A stretch of DNA of 64,000 bases from Limnanthes douglasii subsp. nivea (Eukaryota > Streptophyta > Magnoliopsida > Brassicales > Limnanthaceae). Position 1 is the first letter of the stretch. Each line of letters starts with the position of its first letter. The position numbers and the translations under genes were made by a program. The notes under the pieces were generated by a model that was given only the letters and a program-made list of their open reading frames with translations, was not told where the DNA came from and did no database searches. Location: NCBI GenBank assembly GCA_036936605.1, contig JAUPFV010000002.1, forward strand, positions 130,866,376 through 130,930,375, written 5' to 3'. Below are positions 53,814-64,000 of the stretch, piece by piece.

Positions 53814-55545
53814 ATGAATCCTGAAAACTATTTGTCACTTCGATCAGCGATGGAAACTTTAAAAGATGATTTGCAAAGAAATGAAAATAGACTGGATAGA
53901 TCAACTATGATCCAAACTCAATCAAACATTGAGATGCATATGAACCAACTTTTAGACAAAATAAATATGTTTAATAAAAAATATGAACAAAGAGAACAAG
54001 AAATTCAATCGAAGAAGTTCATATCCGAGGTGAGACAAGAAAATGAGAAGGATGATATGAGAGATCAATCTGATCGATCCTGTACTGATCAGTGAGCTAG
54101 AAGTGAACATAAAAAAGCGCGCTTCGAATCTCCTAAAGAGGTATGTAACCTCTGGTGATAAAGAGGTAGAAAGTTATGCTTCAGCCTTTAAGAGATATAT
54201 GAGTTCTTCGAAAGAGAAATCGGATAGAGAGCAGCTGAGGAAGCATAAAAAAGAATACAAATCTAAAATGGACAATGTTCCTTGTTACACGTGATGTGAA
54301 GGGAACACTTCGAATCAGTATGCTAAGACTGATCAAAATATGTATGGAGTAATGGGAACTGATGATCAGTTTGTGCAAGGTGTCGATTGGAGGAACTCTC
54401 TGTTGACAAGTGAGATTCGATCTATAACGCTTCCGAAACGTTTTGACATTACTAAGGTGAAAACGTTCGATGGGATACAAGATCCCGATGACCACATCAA
54501 ATAATTCAAGAATTACATGATGAATTTTGAAGATGACGACCGGCTGGTGTGTCTAGCATTTTTGCAGACTTTTAAAGGAAAGGCTTTAAAGTGGTATAAC
54601 CGGATTCCAAGGGGATCCATCTCAAATTTCATAGATTTTTACACTACTTTTCGAAGACAGTTTGTAGAGAGTAAGGAATGAGAGCGAACGGGGATACAAT
54701 TATCTAGGGAAAGCAGACATCTGGAGAGAATTCGAAGGATTATACGAAGACGATAGTGTTGACTAAAGCAAGTTTGGATAATTGCGAAGAAAATGTGGCG
54801 ATGGCAGATTTTCGCCAAGGTCTATTGCCAAGGGATCTGGCCAATAAAACTACAAAGAGGAGAGCTCTAACTTTTGGAGCTTTGATAACTCAAGTAGAGG
54901 ATCAGATTAAGGTTGAGGAGTAAACCAGAGTCCGATGAGGACCGGTTAATACTCCAAATAATTCGAGTCAGGTGGCCAATAATCAAGGGTAACCCTCAAA
55001 TAGTAATCAACAGACACGACAAAAGAACAATAAATTGCCACCTCGAACTGGTGGATATTGAAATCATACTCCATCATATAATTATAATATGCTAAGGCCA
55101 AATCAATGGGTTAGGCCAAAATACTATGTTGATTTGACAGAGAATGTGACTGCAATCTTTGATAAGAACAAAAACTTCGTAAATTTTAGAAAGCCAGCTC
55201 CAATAAGTAGGCCAATGGAGGAGCAGAATAATAAATACTGCAGGTATCATGAAGACATTGGACATGATACCAATGATTGCATTGCGTTGAAAAGGAGGTT
55301 TATATATTGATCGAAAATAGGAAGCTCTTGACTTATGTGAAGTCACAAGGGAGCAGTTCGAAAAATGCAGCATCAACTTTAATGGCTAATCTAGCTGCAC
55401 CAGTTGAGAATTTGATGATTTTAGATTCGAAAGCTGAAGAATTTGATGCTTCTACAGAATATATGGAGAAGGATCCGAACAGATTGATTTTGATGGCAGT
55501 TGAAGAGCCAATTAGGAAAGGAGTGTGTGTGAGATTTAATCAAAT
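53814..55545 (+). pseudogene. gag: Tat-5 gag
   Basis: ATG 53814 (MNPENYLSLRSAMETLKDDL) opens a charged, coiled-coil-like N-terminal region ending at a TGA near 54093. Frame 54103-54294 continues it (YASAFKRYMSSSKEKSD). The capsid core near 54.4-54.7 kb reads LPKRFDITKVKTFDGIQDPD and FKGKALKWYNRIPRGS. The C-terminus (55089-55310) holds KYCRYHEDIGHDTNDCIALK, the degenerate zinc knuckle. Several stops and frameshifts. The element RNA would be packaged by this protein. Confidence 0.88.
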
Positions 55546-55550
55546 TTTTT

Positions 55551-56230
55551 GTGTCGTTAGCCATTTTTGGAGGCGTTTCAATGACCGGAAACTCTAATAG
55601 TTTGAGGAAGAGGCATGTTGTCAATTTGACAACTCAAATGGAAGGGAAAATATCCACACATTTGTATGGAAAAAAGGTCATTCCTTTCACCCTATTCGAT
55701 AAAGGTAACTTGCGAGGAACAACAAGACCGCATGAAGATGCAGTAGTTATCGGTGCAGATGTGGCTGGCATCGAAATTTGATGTGTGCTTATTCACACTA
55801 GCAGTTCTGATAATGTCCTTTTTAAATCAACTTATGATAGAATGACAAATACACCTCGAATTTCTCAATCAGAATGAATAATTATAGGATTTACAGGCGT
55901 AACAGCTCGTGTGATTGGGGAATTCGAGCAAAAAGTGAGTTTGGGAAAATGATCGTTCAAGAAGAAGGTCCAAGTGCTTTTTGTGGTGTTGGACTTCCCC
56001 ACGAGCTACAATGTTATTTTTGGAAGGTCATGGCTTTCTAGAATGTATAGGGTAGTGTCAACAGCTCACCAATATTTCAAGTATGTGGTAGGGGATCAAG
56101 TTGGGGTCGTTCGGGGTGACCATAAAGTAGCTAGAGAGTGTTATGACATTGCGCTTCGAATTCGAGAAGCCAATAGTGGAGATTTGATGCGTGAATAGCA
56201 GTCAGAGGGGTTAACCTTAGATGTTGAAGA
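55551..56230 (+). pseudogene. pol (PR): Tat-5 protease, active site lost
   Basis: Frame 55551-55781 has LRKRHVVNLTTQMEGKIS and ends GADVAGIEI before a TGA. Just after it the active site reads LIHTSSS, where Tat-1 has LVDTGSF, so Asp became His and Gly became Ser. Frame 55974-56198 has MLFVVLDFPTSYNVIFGRSW and LSRMYRVVSTAHQYFKYVVG, the link to RT. Inactive. Confidence 0.85.
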
Positions 56231-56239
56231 AAGGGTTGA

Positions 56240-57270
56240 CGATCCGAGGAAAACTCCAAGGTCTTTAACAGTAAGTGAAAAAATAAACGAGTTTACTTTT
56301 TCGAAAGAAAGAGTGCTTCGAATTAGAACCTTACTTACCCTAATTTTACGTCAATAACTACTAGAATTTTTCTCTGTTAATTTGGACATTTTTACTTGGA
56401 AAACGGAAGATGTAACAGGAGTACCAATCGAGGTGATTCGTTATAATTTAGCTATTGATCCAAAGGTGAAGCCAGTGATTCAGAAAAGAAGGGTATTCTC
56501 TTCGGAGAAAGGAGAAGCAATTATTTTTGAGGTGGATCGGTTATCCAGGGTTGGACACGTAAGGGAGTCACAATATCCTTTGTGGACGGTAAATCCGTTA
56601 GTGGTTAAAAAGAAGAATGGGAAGTGAAGAATGTGTGTGGATTTTACAGACTTGAATCGAGCCTGTCCTAAATATCTATTTCCTCTTCCTCGAATAGATC
56701 AACTGATTGATTCTACCTCGGGAAATAAAATACTAACATTCATGGATTCTTTTGCAAGATACAGTCAGATTAAGATAGATCCAAAAGATCAAGAATATAC
56801 GACCTTCATAACTGATAGAAGGTTACATTGCTATAAGGTTATGCCATTTGGATTGAAAAATGTTGGAGCCACTTATCAAAGATTGATGAATAAAGTTTTT
56901 ACCACTTAGATCGGAAAAAATATGGAAGTATATATAGACAATATGGTGGTAAAAAATTTGAAGGATGATGTGCATCTTGATGATTTAGAGGAAGCATTTT
57001 TTAATTTAAGGGCAATCAAGTTAAAGTTGAATCCTGAAAAGGGTACCTTCGGAGTTCGGTCAGAGAAGTTTTTCAGTTATATCATCACTGAAAGAGGAAT
57101 ATAAGCTAACCCAGAACAGTTGAAAGCCCTGATAGCGATGAATTCGCCTCAGTCTATTAGAGAAGTGTAAATTATGACAAAAAGGTTAGCAACACTTAAC
57201 CGATTTATTTCTAGATTTTCTGAAAAATACTTTCCTTTTTTTTCAAGTTTTACGAGGACCAAACAGATTT
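56240..57270 (+). pseudogene. pol (RT): Tat-5 reverse transcriptase, YIDN
   Basis: Three adjacent frames cover nearly the whole domain. 56382-56627: LDIFTWKTEDVTGVPIEVI, VGHVRESQYPLWTVNPLVVK. 56631-56909: MCVDFTDLNRACPKYLFPLP, TFMDSFARYSQIKIDPKDQE (motif A Asp intact), MPFGLKNVGATYQRLMNKVF. 56922-57104: MEVYIDNMVVKNLKDDVHLD and KLKLNPEKGTFGVRSEKFF. The polymerase motif is YIDN instead of YVDD, a GAC/GAT to AAT change that removes the second Asp. Stops at 56625, 56907 and 57102 separate the frames. Confidence 0.9.
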
Positions 57271-57315
57271 GAATCGACATCGGAGTGTAAGGCAGCATTC
57301 ACAAATATAAAAAAT

Positions 57316-58210
57316 TTGTTATCATCACCAAAAATATTGTCAAAACCTCGAAATGAAAAGAAGCTCTTTTTGTACATTGTAGTATCGGATTTTACACTAA
57401 GAGCGGTGTTGATTATTGAAGATTCAGGTATTACGAAACGAGTGTACTATATCAGTAAAAGTCTAGTGGCAACGGAAAAGAGGTATTTAAAACTGGAAAA
57501 GTTAGCGTTAGTAATGGTGATTGCTGCTAGAAAAATGCGCCTCTATTTTCAAGCTCACATTATTAAAGTCCAAGATTCATTCCCTTTGAATTTTTTTTAC
57601 AACGACCATATATTTCGGGGAGAATGACCAAGTGGTCAGTGGAGTTTACGGATTATGATATTTTGTGCACACATCGAACTGCAATTAAAGTGCAAGCATT
57701 GGCAGATTTTTTTGTTGAATTTCATTCGAGCAGATCGGATATGGAAGAAAGTAAAGATAATGCACCAATAAATTTGAGGTGGATTGTTCGAACAGACGGA
57801 GGGTCTAGTGTTTTAGGATGCAATGTTGGGGTTCAGTTAATAGCTCCAACTGGAGAAACGATGATTCAATCTATTAAAATTGGTTTTCACGCTTCGAATA
57901 ATGAAATTGAATACGAAACTGCTTTGGCAGGTTTAAGATTGACAAAAATATATGGAACAACTTCAGTACGCTTGGAAACGGACTCTCAGTTGTTGGCAAA
58001 TCAGGTATCTGGATTTTTCGAGGCAAAAATGATCATTTTATTTTATATCTTCGAGAGCTTCGAAATTTATTGTTGCTATTCAATAATATTGTTGTTGAAT
58101 ATATTGGTCGAGAAAGTAACATGATGGCTTATTCTTTAACAAATATTGCTTATAAGGAGGAATATCCTTGGATTTTGCTACAAGAAAATCCTTTAATTGT
58201 TACTTAATCC
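57316..58210 (+). pseudogene. pol (RH-aRH): Tat-5 RNase H plus archaeal-type RNase H
   Basis: Frame 57316-57627: YYISKSLVATEKRYLKLEKL and VIAARKMRLYFQAHIIKVQD (RNase H). Frame 57624-58124: THRTAIKVQALADFFVEFHS, then the second RNase H: WIVRTDGGSSVLG, ASNNEIEYETALAGLRLT, LETDSQLLANQ with Asp/Glu/Asp visible. A frameshift near 58030 leads to the remaining SNMMAYSLTN stretch. Dual RNase H as in Tat-1 and Tat-4. Confidence 0.88.
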
Positions 58211-58439
58211 AGTCAGCGTGAATGTATAGAGGAGTTCTTTGTCACATCTGATGCTATTCGAGGAGATTGGCGAACAAACATTCTTAATCTTTTTACTCAA
58301 TGAACATTACCAGATGATACGAGGTTGGCCAAAACATTGAGAGCTAAAGCCTTCAGTTACATAATGTTATATGGAATATTGTATAAAAAGACATTAAGCA
58401 TGCCATTGTTACGATGTCTAAACAAGCAAGAATCACAGG

Positions 58440-59502
58440 AGGTGTTATCAGAATTGCATGATGGAGAAGGGTAAGCTCATTCCAGGTTTAAAGCTTTATC
58501 ACGACAAGTTTTACTTTAGGGATTCAATTGGCATACAATCATGAATGATGCTAAAAATTTAGTTCAAAGTTGTGATACTTGTCAATTATTTGCTAATGTT
58601 ATTCATAGGTCGGCAGTACCACTTATGTCTATAACCGAGGCTATACCATTTGATAGATGAGGGATTGACCTAGTGGGGCCTTTGCCAATGGCTTTTGGAG
58701 GAAGGCAAATGATAATTGTAGCATTGGATTATTTTACAAAATAGACCGAGGCATAAGCACTATCTGGAACAAAGGCAAAAGATGTGATCAAGTTTATTGT
58801 GAATAGTATTTGTTGTCGTTTTGGAGTTCCTCGAAGAATTACAACAGATAATAGCCCTTAGTTTAATAATAAAGAAATGGCTTCATTTCGCATGTCGAAA
58901 GGAATGCATCAATATTTTTCGATATTTTTCATCCTCAAGCTAATGGACAACTCGAGGTGACAAAGAGAATAATTTTATATGGCTTGAAGAAAAACTTGAC
59001 AAGGGCAGCAGGAAAATGTCCAAATTATTTACAAGAGGTGTTTTGGGCTTATCGGACAACTCCCACGGAGGCTACAAAAGAAACTCCATTTGCCTTAGCA
59101 TATGGAATAGATGCAGTCAGCCCCATAGAATCTACGATGTCATCTTTTAGAATAAATCAATATTATGAAAGATCCAATAATGAAGCTAAAAAGGTGAATT
59201 TAGATTTGATTGAGAAGAAAAGAGTTCGAGCTCATTTAAATGTAATCCATTACCAAACTCTTATGAGGAACAGATATGATTCGAAGGTGAAAAGAAGGGA
59301 ATTTAAATAAGGCGATAAAATGTTGAGAAAAGTATTCTTGCATACAAAGGAGAAGAGCCTTGAAAAAATGGCTTTGAATTGGGAAGGGCCTTATATGGTT
59401 GTTGAGAGGATAAAACCTGGGTCTTATCGCCTTTGCGATTTTCAAGGGAGGATATTTCAACACCTGTGGAATATACAACATTTGAAGCTGTATTGGGAAT
59501 AA
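58440..59502 (+). pseudogene. pol (INT): Tat-5 integrase
   Basis: Zinc-binding part with LHDGEG..AHSRFKAL and CDTCQLFANVIHRSAV (stops inside), core with IIVALDYFTK (first Asp), ITTDNSP (second Asp) and ANGQLEVTKRIILYGLKKN (Glu); then frame 58957-59310 with EVFWAYRTTPTEATKETPFA. A TAA at 59308 precedes the C-terminal domain (59320-59502, ALNWEGPYMVVERIKPGSYR, end HLKLYWE). Several stops sit where homologues have Trp (TGG to TGA/TAG). No chromodomain. Confidence 0.9.
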
Positions 59503-59540
59503 ATTTGTCTTTGTATTTTGGATTTTTTACTATTGAACGA

Positions 59541-59585
59541 CGCACTATTTCCTACCCCGTTGGCCCAAGAAGGTTTTAACCAGGT
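59541..59585 (+). other. Conserved post-pol motif of Tat-5
   Basis: CGCACTATTTCCTACCCCGT then AAGAAGGTTTTAACCAGG, 39 bp after the integrase stop, matching Tat-1 5877-5922. Confidence 0.6.
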
Positions 59586-60151
59586 GTTATGTACATATTC
59601 AATATTATCAATAAAATGAATTTTTGGCCAATGGTTGTTTACAAATGTTTATTAAAAACTATCTAAACAACGTATCAAATACAGATCATCTTTGAGGTTG
59701 GTTAAGAGTAGAATGTTCTGAAATGTTTATTACACTTTTCGAAGAAACAACCATTTTTGAGGTACTACGTTCAATAAATAAATTATGATTTTTTCTAAGT
59801 GCAACGCTCAACAATACACCGTGTTTCTTTCGAAGTTTAACGTTCACCAGACGTGCTATGATTCTTCGAAGTGAAACGTTCACTTAACTGCACTGAGGTA
59901 TTCGAGGTGGTATGCTTGCAGTTTGTAGTTATATATTGTGAATTTCGAAGTGTATTATCGTATTTAAGGAATTATGTTTAAAAAATTATTGTACCTATTT
60001 TAGGACTACTAACATCGAATAATTCATGTGGATGATAAAAATGAGAAATAAACAAACATTTGTCAATTAGATTAATTCGATGAAGTACAATAAGCAGGGT
60101 TTTAGTTTGACAGGTACAAAAAGGATAACAAAAGATTAAAGAGCAATAAAG

Positions 60152-62909
60152 TTATTCAGACGACTCGTCCTCGGATGAATCCTCTTCCGATGATGATGAG
60201 TATAGGACAGGATCGAAGGCTTCACTAGGACGTCATTTGATGAAAATGTCGTTCCAAAAACTTCAGAGGTTAACTTTTAGATAAGTTGCATGAAGTTCTC
60301 GAAAAAGTTTGATGGCGGTCTCTTCTTTGCCATTATTAATGACAGCCAACAAGTTTTTAGAACATTCAGTTTATGCAGCAGCAACAACAGCAGCTTCTTT
60401 TTTTTTAAATGGCCTTTCAGTTTGGCTATCTCATCATTCAACTCTTTATTTTTTTGTTTCGCTGGAAGAAAAATAAGTTTAAAGGCCTTCAGATTTGACC
60501 TTTTCAGCATTTAGCTCATTAGCATGTTTAGCTTTGAGCTTATCCATCTCATCTAAATGTGAGACAGTCATATTTTATTTCTCAACAAAATATTTTATTC
60601 GCAAATTACTTTTGATGAAGAGCGCTCCTCGAATAAGCTCAAACCTTACAGTCTCGAACGTGTGGAATTGCTCGACCACCTTGCCTTGAAAAGTTTCCCT
60701 TAGTTGTTTTCACCTTCAGCAATTCCTTTGTATCGGACCATGTATTTGGCCAGTTGCTTCAAATGATCTTGAGAAGCCTCGACTTGTGAAGCAATCGTCT
60801 TTGCTGCATCGTCGAGATCGGCAAATGGTTGAAGTGTAGCAAGGACTTCAGGATTGGGTGGAGGAGGAGGAAAATATGTTGGGCTAGGATGATAAACAGA
60901 GCATCTTTATTGGTTGTTTGCTCTTTGAGAGGAGAATTTTGTTGATTTTCGACAGTTGTGACTTCGTCCGCATTGGCCAATGCATATTCAGTGATTTTGG
61001 ATTGTTTCTTTTTCTTCCGTTAAGGACTGTTGGAAGCTTTCTTTTTCTTCAAGAAGGTTCTTGCTCTTTTTCTTCTTTTATGGGTGAAAGAGCCTGCTCT
61101 CCTACTTTTCTCTTGCGATGTTTAGGCTTTGGTTATGTTGAAGAGCTAACCCCAGATGTACTAGCTACTTTTTTACTTTTATTTTCTGTTTTTGCCTTTT
61201 CTTTTTTCTTTTTTCTTTTGAGGTAGGTGACTTTCCGATCTGTTGCGGATAGGAAGGAATACCTTGCAATCAGGTTGAACTAATCTTTTACAAGTGTGGT
61301 GAGGAGTAGGTTCAACCATTAAATTTCGAGGAGGCAAGGCTCCCGCTGTGATTGAAAAAAAAATGACTGTTGAGGAAGTTGATCGGTTGGAAGATAGTGT
61401 GGAAAGCGTTGTTCCACTCTTTTTCGGCCCAAGCGATAAGCTTTTCGAAAATATCCTTGACTGTTGGCCGACGAATAGTATATCATCTTGAAATTGCTGA
61501 AATAACCATATAAATAATAATAAATGAGGAAGACAACATGGAGATTTATCATAAAGTATGTAATATTCGAATTACTTACGATCACTTCTCCAGATGGGAT
61601 TTAGTTTTGATGGGTTCGCTTTGGTTATTTATTTGTTGTTCTCCCATGCTCCAAAGATAAAAATAAACTTTTGTTTCTAAATTTTATCCCCTTCTAGGAG
61701 ATCATCGATGATTTTTAAATCATCCACTAAAGTAAGGTAATAAAAAAGGAGCTTCAGACTATTTGATAACTTGGTCAAGGAGATGACATCCTTGATGCTA
61801 ATCGGAATTTTGGACAACCGAGATGCCATAATCACAGATATGAAAGTGAACCATTGATTTGGTATCACTTGAGTATGGCATAGGTTGAGAAGTTCGAAGT
61901 ACTCCACGATCTTAGGATCGAGTGGAAACCAAAGACCCCAATTGATGATTTCGGGGTAGACCACCAACTCATCGTCTTTGTAGTATAAGGGAATCTCTCA
62001 TTTCTTAGGCAGTCGAACAATGATGTTCTCTCCCATTTGCTTCTTTAAGTCCGATGCTTGATTTTCTTGGTTATATATATATATATAACCTTTTTCAGCT
62101 CGATAATATAGTCAGCATCAAGACCTCTCAAATTTATACCAATATAAGCTCTCTCTTCATCGGAAACAAAGCCTGGTTCCTTTTTTTCGAGGCTTACAAA
62201 CTTTCTTTTCCGCAGCAGTGTCAGAGTCTCCCTCATCGAATTCAGCTTTATTATTAGATCTAGTAGTCTCAGAATCAGCTTCATCGACTTCTGATGTTTC
62301 ATCTCTTGTTTAGGGAGGATTTTGTTAAGGTAATGGAGCTTCGGCTTCCGATGAGGAATTTTTTGATAGATTTTGTTGGGACAATGAAGCTTTTTCGATT
62401 ATTTCTCTATGAGGAGGAGACTGAGTAGCTGGATTCAAGGAGGATGGGGGGGGGGGGGGGGTTGGAGTAATATTTGAATCATCTCCCATTGCTATGAAAG
62501 TTTTTCTCTTTTGAGTTGGTGGAGGATGAGTCGAGGAAGGAGTACTTGAGATTTGTTTTGAGAAAGATTCGTTTGATTCTTCACTAATCAGAGGTGAAAC
62601 TTTGGTTTGAGGAGAAGAGGCTCGAGGCGTTTTAGGTGTTTGAACTTTAGAAGAAGGGCGGACTTCGTTATAGGGGAAGGTGAAAAAGTAGGTACTTTAG
62701 TTGGATCGAAGTTACCGTAATAAGTGGTTTTGGTGGTTGTTCCAACAGGAGCGTTGTTGATTAATCCGACAGCCTTATATTTCTCTGCTCTTTCAGTAAT
62801 GCAAAAGTAGTCGTATGATCCGAAGACTAGATTATCGTCAGGCTTTAGAGATTTTGGTTTTTTGGGTATGATAGCTTTGAATCTTCTGTTTTTGGATTTT
62901 TTTTCTCAT
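60152..62909 (-). pseudogene. Tat-5 antisense gene (copy 4), PF04195-like protein
   Basis: ATG at 62909 (MRKKIQKQKIQSYHT), matching the MRKN start of copy 1. After a frame change NLVFGSYDYFCITERAEKY aligns with KLVFWFIDYASIIDRLEEY. A Ser/Pro-rich part includes a G16/C16 run (62446-62461). Then NLRGLDADYIIELKKV, frame 61967-61677 (WGLWFPLDPKIVEYFELLNL, MASRLSKIPISIKDV), FIFIFGAWENNK, intron 61497-61579, RPTVKDIFEKLIAWAEKEW and NNAFHTIFQPINF, a Lys-rich segment (KPKHRKRKVGEQ), a coiled coil (about 60.3-60.6 kb), and the acidic tail VLYSSSSEEDSSEDESSE with TAA at 60152. It converges with integrase, 650 bp away. Function unknown; frameshifts make it a pseudogene. Confidence 0.8.
61497..61579 (-). 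other. Putative intron in antisense gene copy 4
   Basis: GTAAGTAATTCG donor after GGAGAAGTGATC, acceptor GGTTATTTCAG; 83 nt, AT-rich. Phase 1, at the same protein position as the introns of copies 1-3. After the acceptor one TGA precedes the homologous frame (RRPTVKDIFEKL), so this copy is damaged or uses a nearby acceptor. Confidence 0.65.
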
Positions 62910-63476
62910 AAAGTGGATGGAGATTGACCGGAGAATATAGGTTTTGATCGGAAAGTTTAATTTTTCTAATGAAAATGCTGAGAAAGTTGAAGAACACGTT
63001 GAAGGTAGCCAAGGGTGTGCTTTTTCTCTCTCAAGGAATTTGTATTGTGAGAATGAAAAGTGAGGCTACTAATGAATATAGGAGAATAAGACGTATAAAA
63101 GTGAAAATGACTTTATGATGATAGGGCAGAATACAAAACGGTGAAAATCTTATGAGTTCGACATCTGTCAGATTAGCTAGCTAACTATGAATCTAGTAGC
63201 TAGGCATTCATGATGTTAGATTTGTGGGCACCTTTGACATAATTCGAAGATTAACATTCTCCAGTTTGAATTCGATGACTATGTTCTGACTATTTTCAGA
63301 AATATTCGAGGAGAAAGAAAAGAAATTATTGAGTTTTTGATTTCGAGTTTTCAAATGAGTTTTTAACTTCGAGTTTTATATTGAGTTTTTGACTTCGGGT
63401 TTTCTGATATGACTTTTGGAAGGATTCGAAGACATTTAGTTCTCGTTCATTTACTGACATGAGAACTGGGGGCTAA
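62910..63476. other. Tat-5 3' region with polypurine tract
   Basis: Upstream region of the antisense gene, with weak TATA-like strings on the minus strand near 63075-63100 (TTTTATACG, CCTATATTC). It ends with the polypurine tract GAGAACTGGGGG (63461-63472) and CTAA before the 3' LTR. No coding frame is supported. Confidence 0.6.
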
Positions 63477-63711
63477 CGATATGGAAGTAGGAATTTGAGG
63501 ACTGAAATGTAAATAATATAAGTTTAGTAGAGCAATTATGACTATGTAATATTATTGAGGACTAAAGGCAATTTACCTATTTTATGTAACCGTTTAAAAC
63601 TTTTTGATCTAACTCAATTCTACCCTGACTTTCTCTCTCTAAACACTATGTCCCGAGAATTCAAATATTAGTTTTTTCGTAAGACAACATTCTTAATAAT
63701 TGAACTCGACA
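63477..63711 (+). repeat. Tat-5 3' LTR, internally deleted
   Basis: 235 bp. It starts CGATATGGAAG (TG mutated to CG) and ends ACTCGACA, aligned with both ends of the 5' LTR. About 67 bp corresponding to roughly 53537-53603 are missing, including the TATA box. Confidence 0.9.
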
Positions 63712-64000
63712 AATATCCCTTGTTTCTTTAGATTATGTTAAAATAAACTTTCATTTTGTCGAAACAAAACCCCAATTGAATCAAAGACCCATTTTTAGAA
63801 CCAAATCTTATTATTTATATTTTTATAGGATAAAATCTTATTATTTTAATTTCTAGAACGAAATCTTATTATTTCACTTTTAAAAGATCTTGTTATAACA
63901 AAACACTGTTTCATTTTCTGTGTAATCTTTTGAAAGTTTACCTCTTGCTATTATCCTATCGTTCAAAATCGAAATAGTTGTTAACCTTTATAAATTTTAT
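63712..64000. other. Right flank, no gene seen
   Basis: AT-rich sequence with a short repeated string (AAATCTTATTATTT at about 63804, 63833 and 63860). It should be the continuation of the DNA into which Tat-5 inserted, but no antisense-gene homology is recognisable. Confidence 0.5.

Larger units (their letters stand above)
53418..63711 (+). mobile_element. Tat-5: near full-length Tat-lineage retrotransposon
   Basis: 5' LTR 53418-53719 and 3' LTR 63477-63711 (shortened), flanked by AATTT (53413-53417) and AATAT (63712-63716), a 5-bp duplication with one mismatch. Order: PBS, gag, protease, RT, RNase H, archaeal-type RNase H, integrase, post-pol motif, antisense gene, polypurine tract. All domains are present in order but with many stops. 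It is inserted into antisense-gene copy 3. It is similar in layout to Tat-1 but clearly diverged in sequence. Confidence 0.94.

Noticed and set aside
53418..63711. Endogenous pararetrovirus (Caulimoviridae)
   Set aside because: LTRs, integrase, target duplication and dual RNase H identify Tat retrotransposons.

Overview
The window is repeat-rich nuclear DNA of a flowering plant, probably a eudicot (an inference from AT richness and element types). I found no convincing host gene, rRNA, tRNA or CRISPR array. Almost everything recognisable is transposable-element DNA in several states of decay, often nested. The best-preserved class is Ty3/gypsy LTR retrotransposons of the Tat lineage, identified by gag-PR-RT-RNaseH, a second archaeal-type RNase H, and integrase without a chromodomain.

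Layout. 1-397: flank. 398-9,897: Tat-1 (+), a near full-length element with LTRs, 5-bp target duplication, PBS, degraded gag-pol and a long antisense gene. 9,898-10,230: degenerate short tandem array into which Tat-1 inserted. 10,231-21,928: AT-rich DNA holding a very old minus-strand Tat relic (about 12.58-15.64 kb) and a minus-strand copia RT relic (17.69-18.06 kb). 21,929-27,206: a minus-strand Ty1/copia element with one LTR, split by a 1.03-kb hAT-like element. 27.85-28.56 kb: plus-strand gag relic. 28.6-30.54 kb: 5' half of Tat-3 (+). 30,545-30,810: probable solo LTR. 31.2-31.74 kb: two minisatellites. 31.9-35.68 kb: pol half of Tat-4 (-). 35.69-39.95 kb: 5'-truncated L1-type LINE (-), split by a hAT element with a recognisable transposase C-terminus. 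40.0-47.85 kb: three copies of a roughly 2-kb tandem repeat, broken by a Mutator-type MITE and a Mutator-like element carrying a minisatellite. 48.2-51.9 kb: a gag-pol-less Tat derivative whose antisense gene is cut in two by an inversion. 51.9-53.4 kb: another antisense-gene fragment. 53,418-63,711: Tat-5 (+), a second near full-length element.

The main observation is a gene carried antisense to gag-pol in the 3' part of the Tat elements. Four diverged copies occur here (6.0-8.9, 48.2-51.2, 52.0-53.4 and 60.2-62.9 kb). They share a domain resembling the 'putative gypsy-type transposon / plant transposon protein' family (PF04195-like), then a Lys/Pro-rich stretch, a coiled coil and an acidic tail. 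All four have a GT..AG intron-like interruption at the same protein position. Two have a TATA box about 85-95 bp before the start codon. Antisense extra ORFs are known in Tat-lineage elements; the conserved intron, the promoter and the inversion-split copy are what I add from the sequence.

No element here looks able to move by itself: all coding regions carry stops, frameshifts, deletions or lost catalytic residues.
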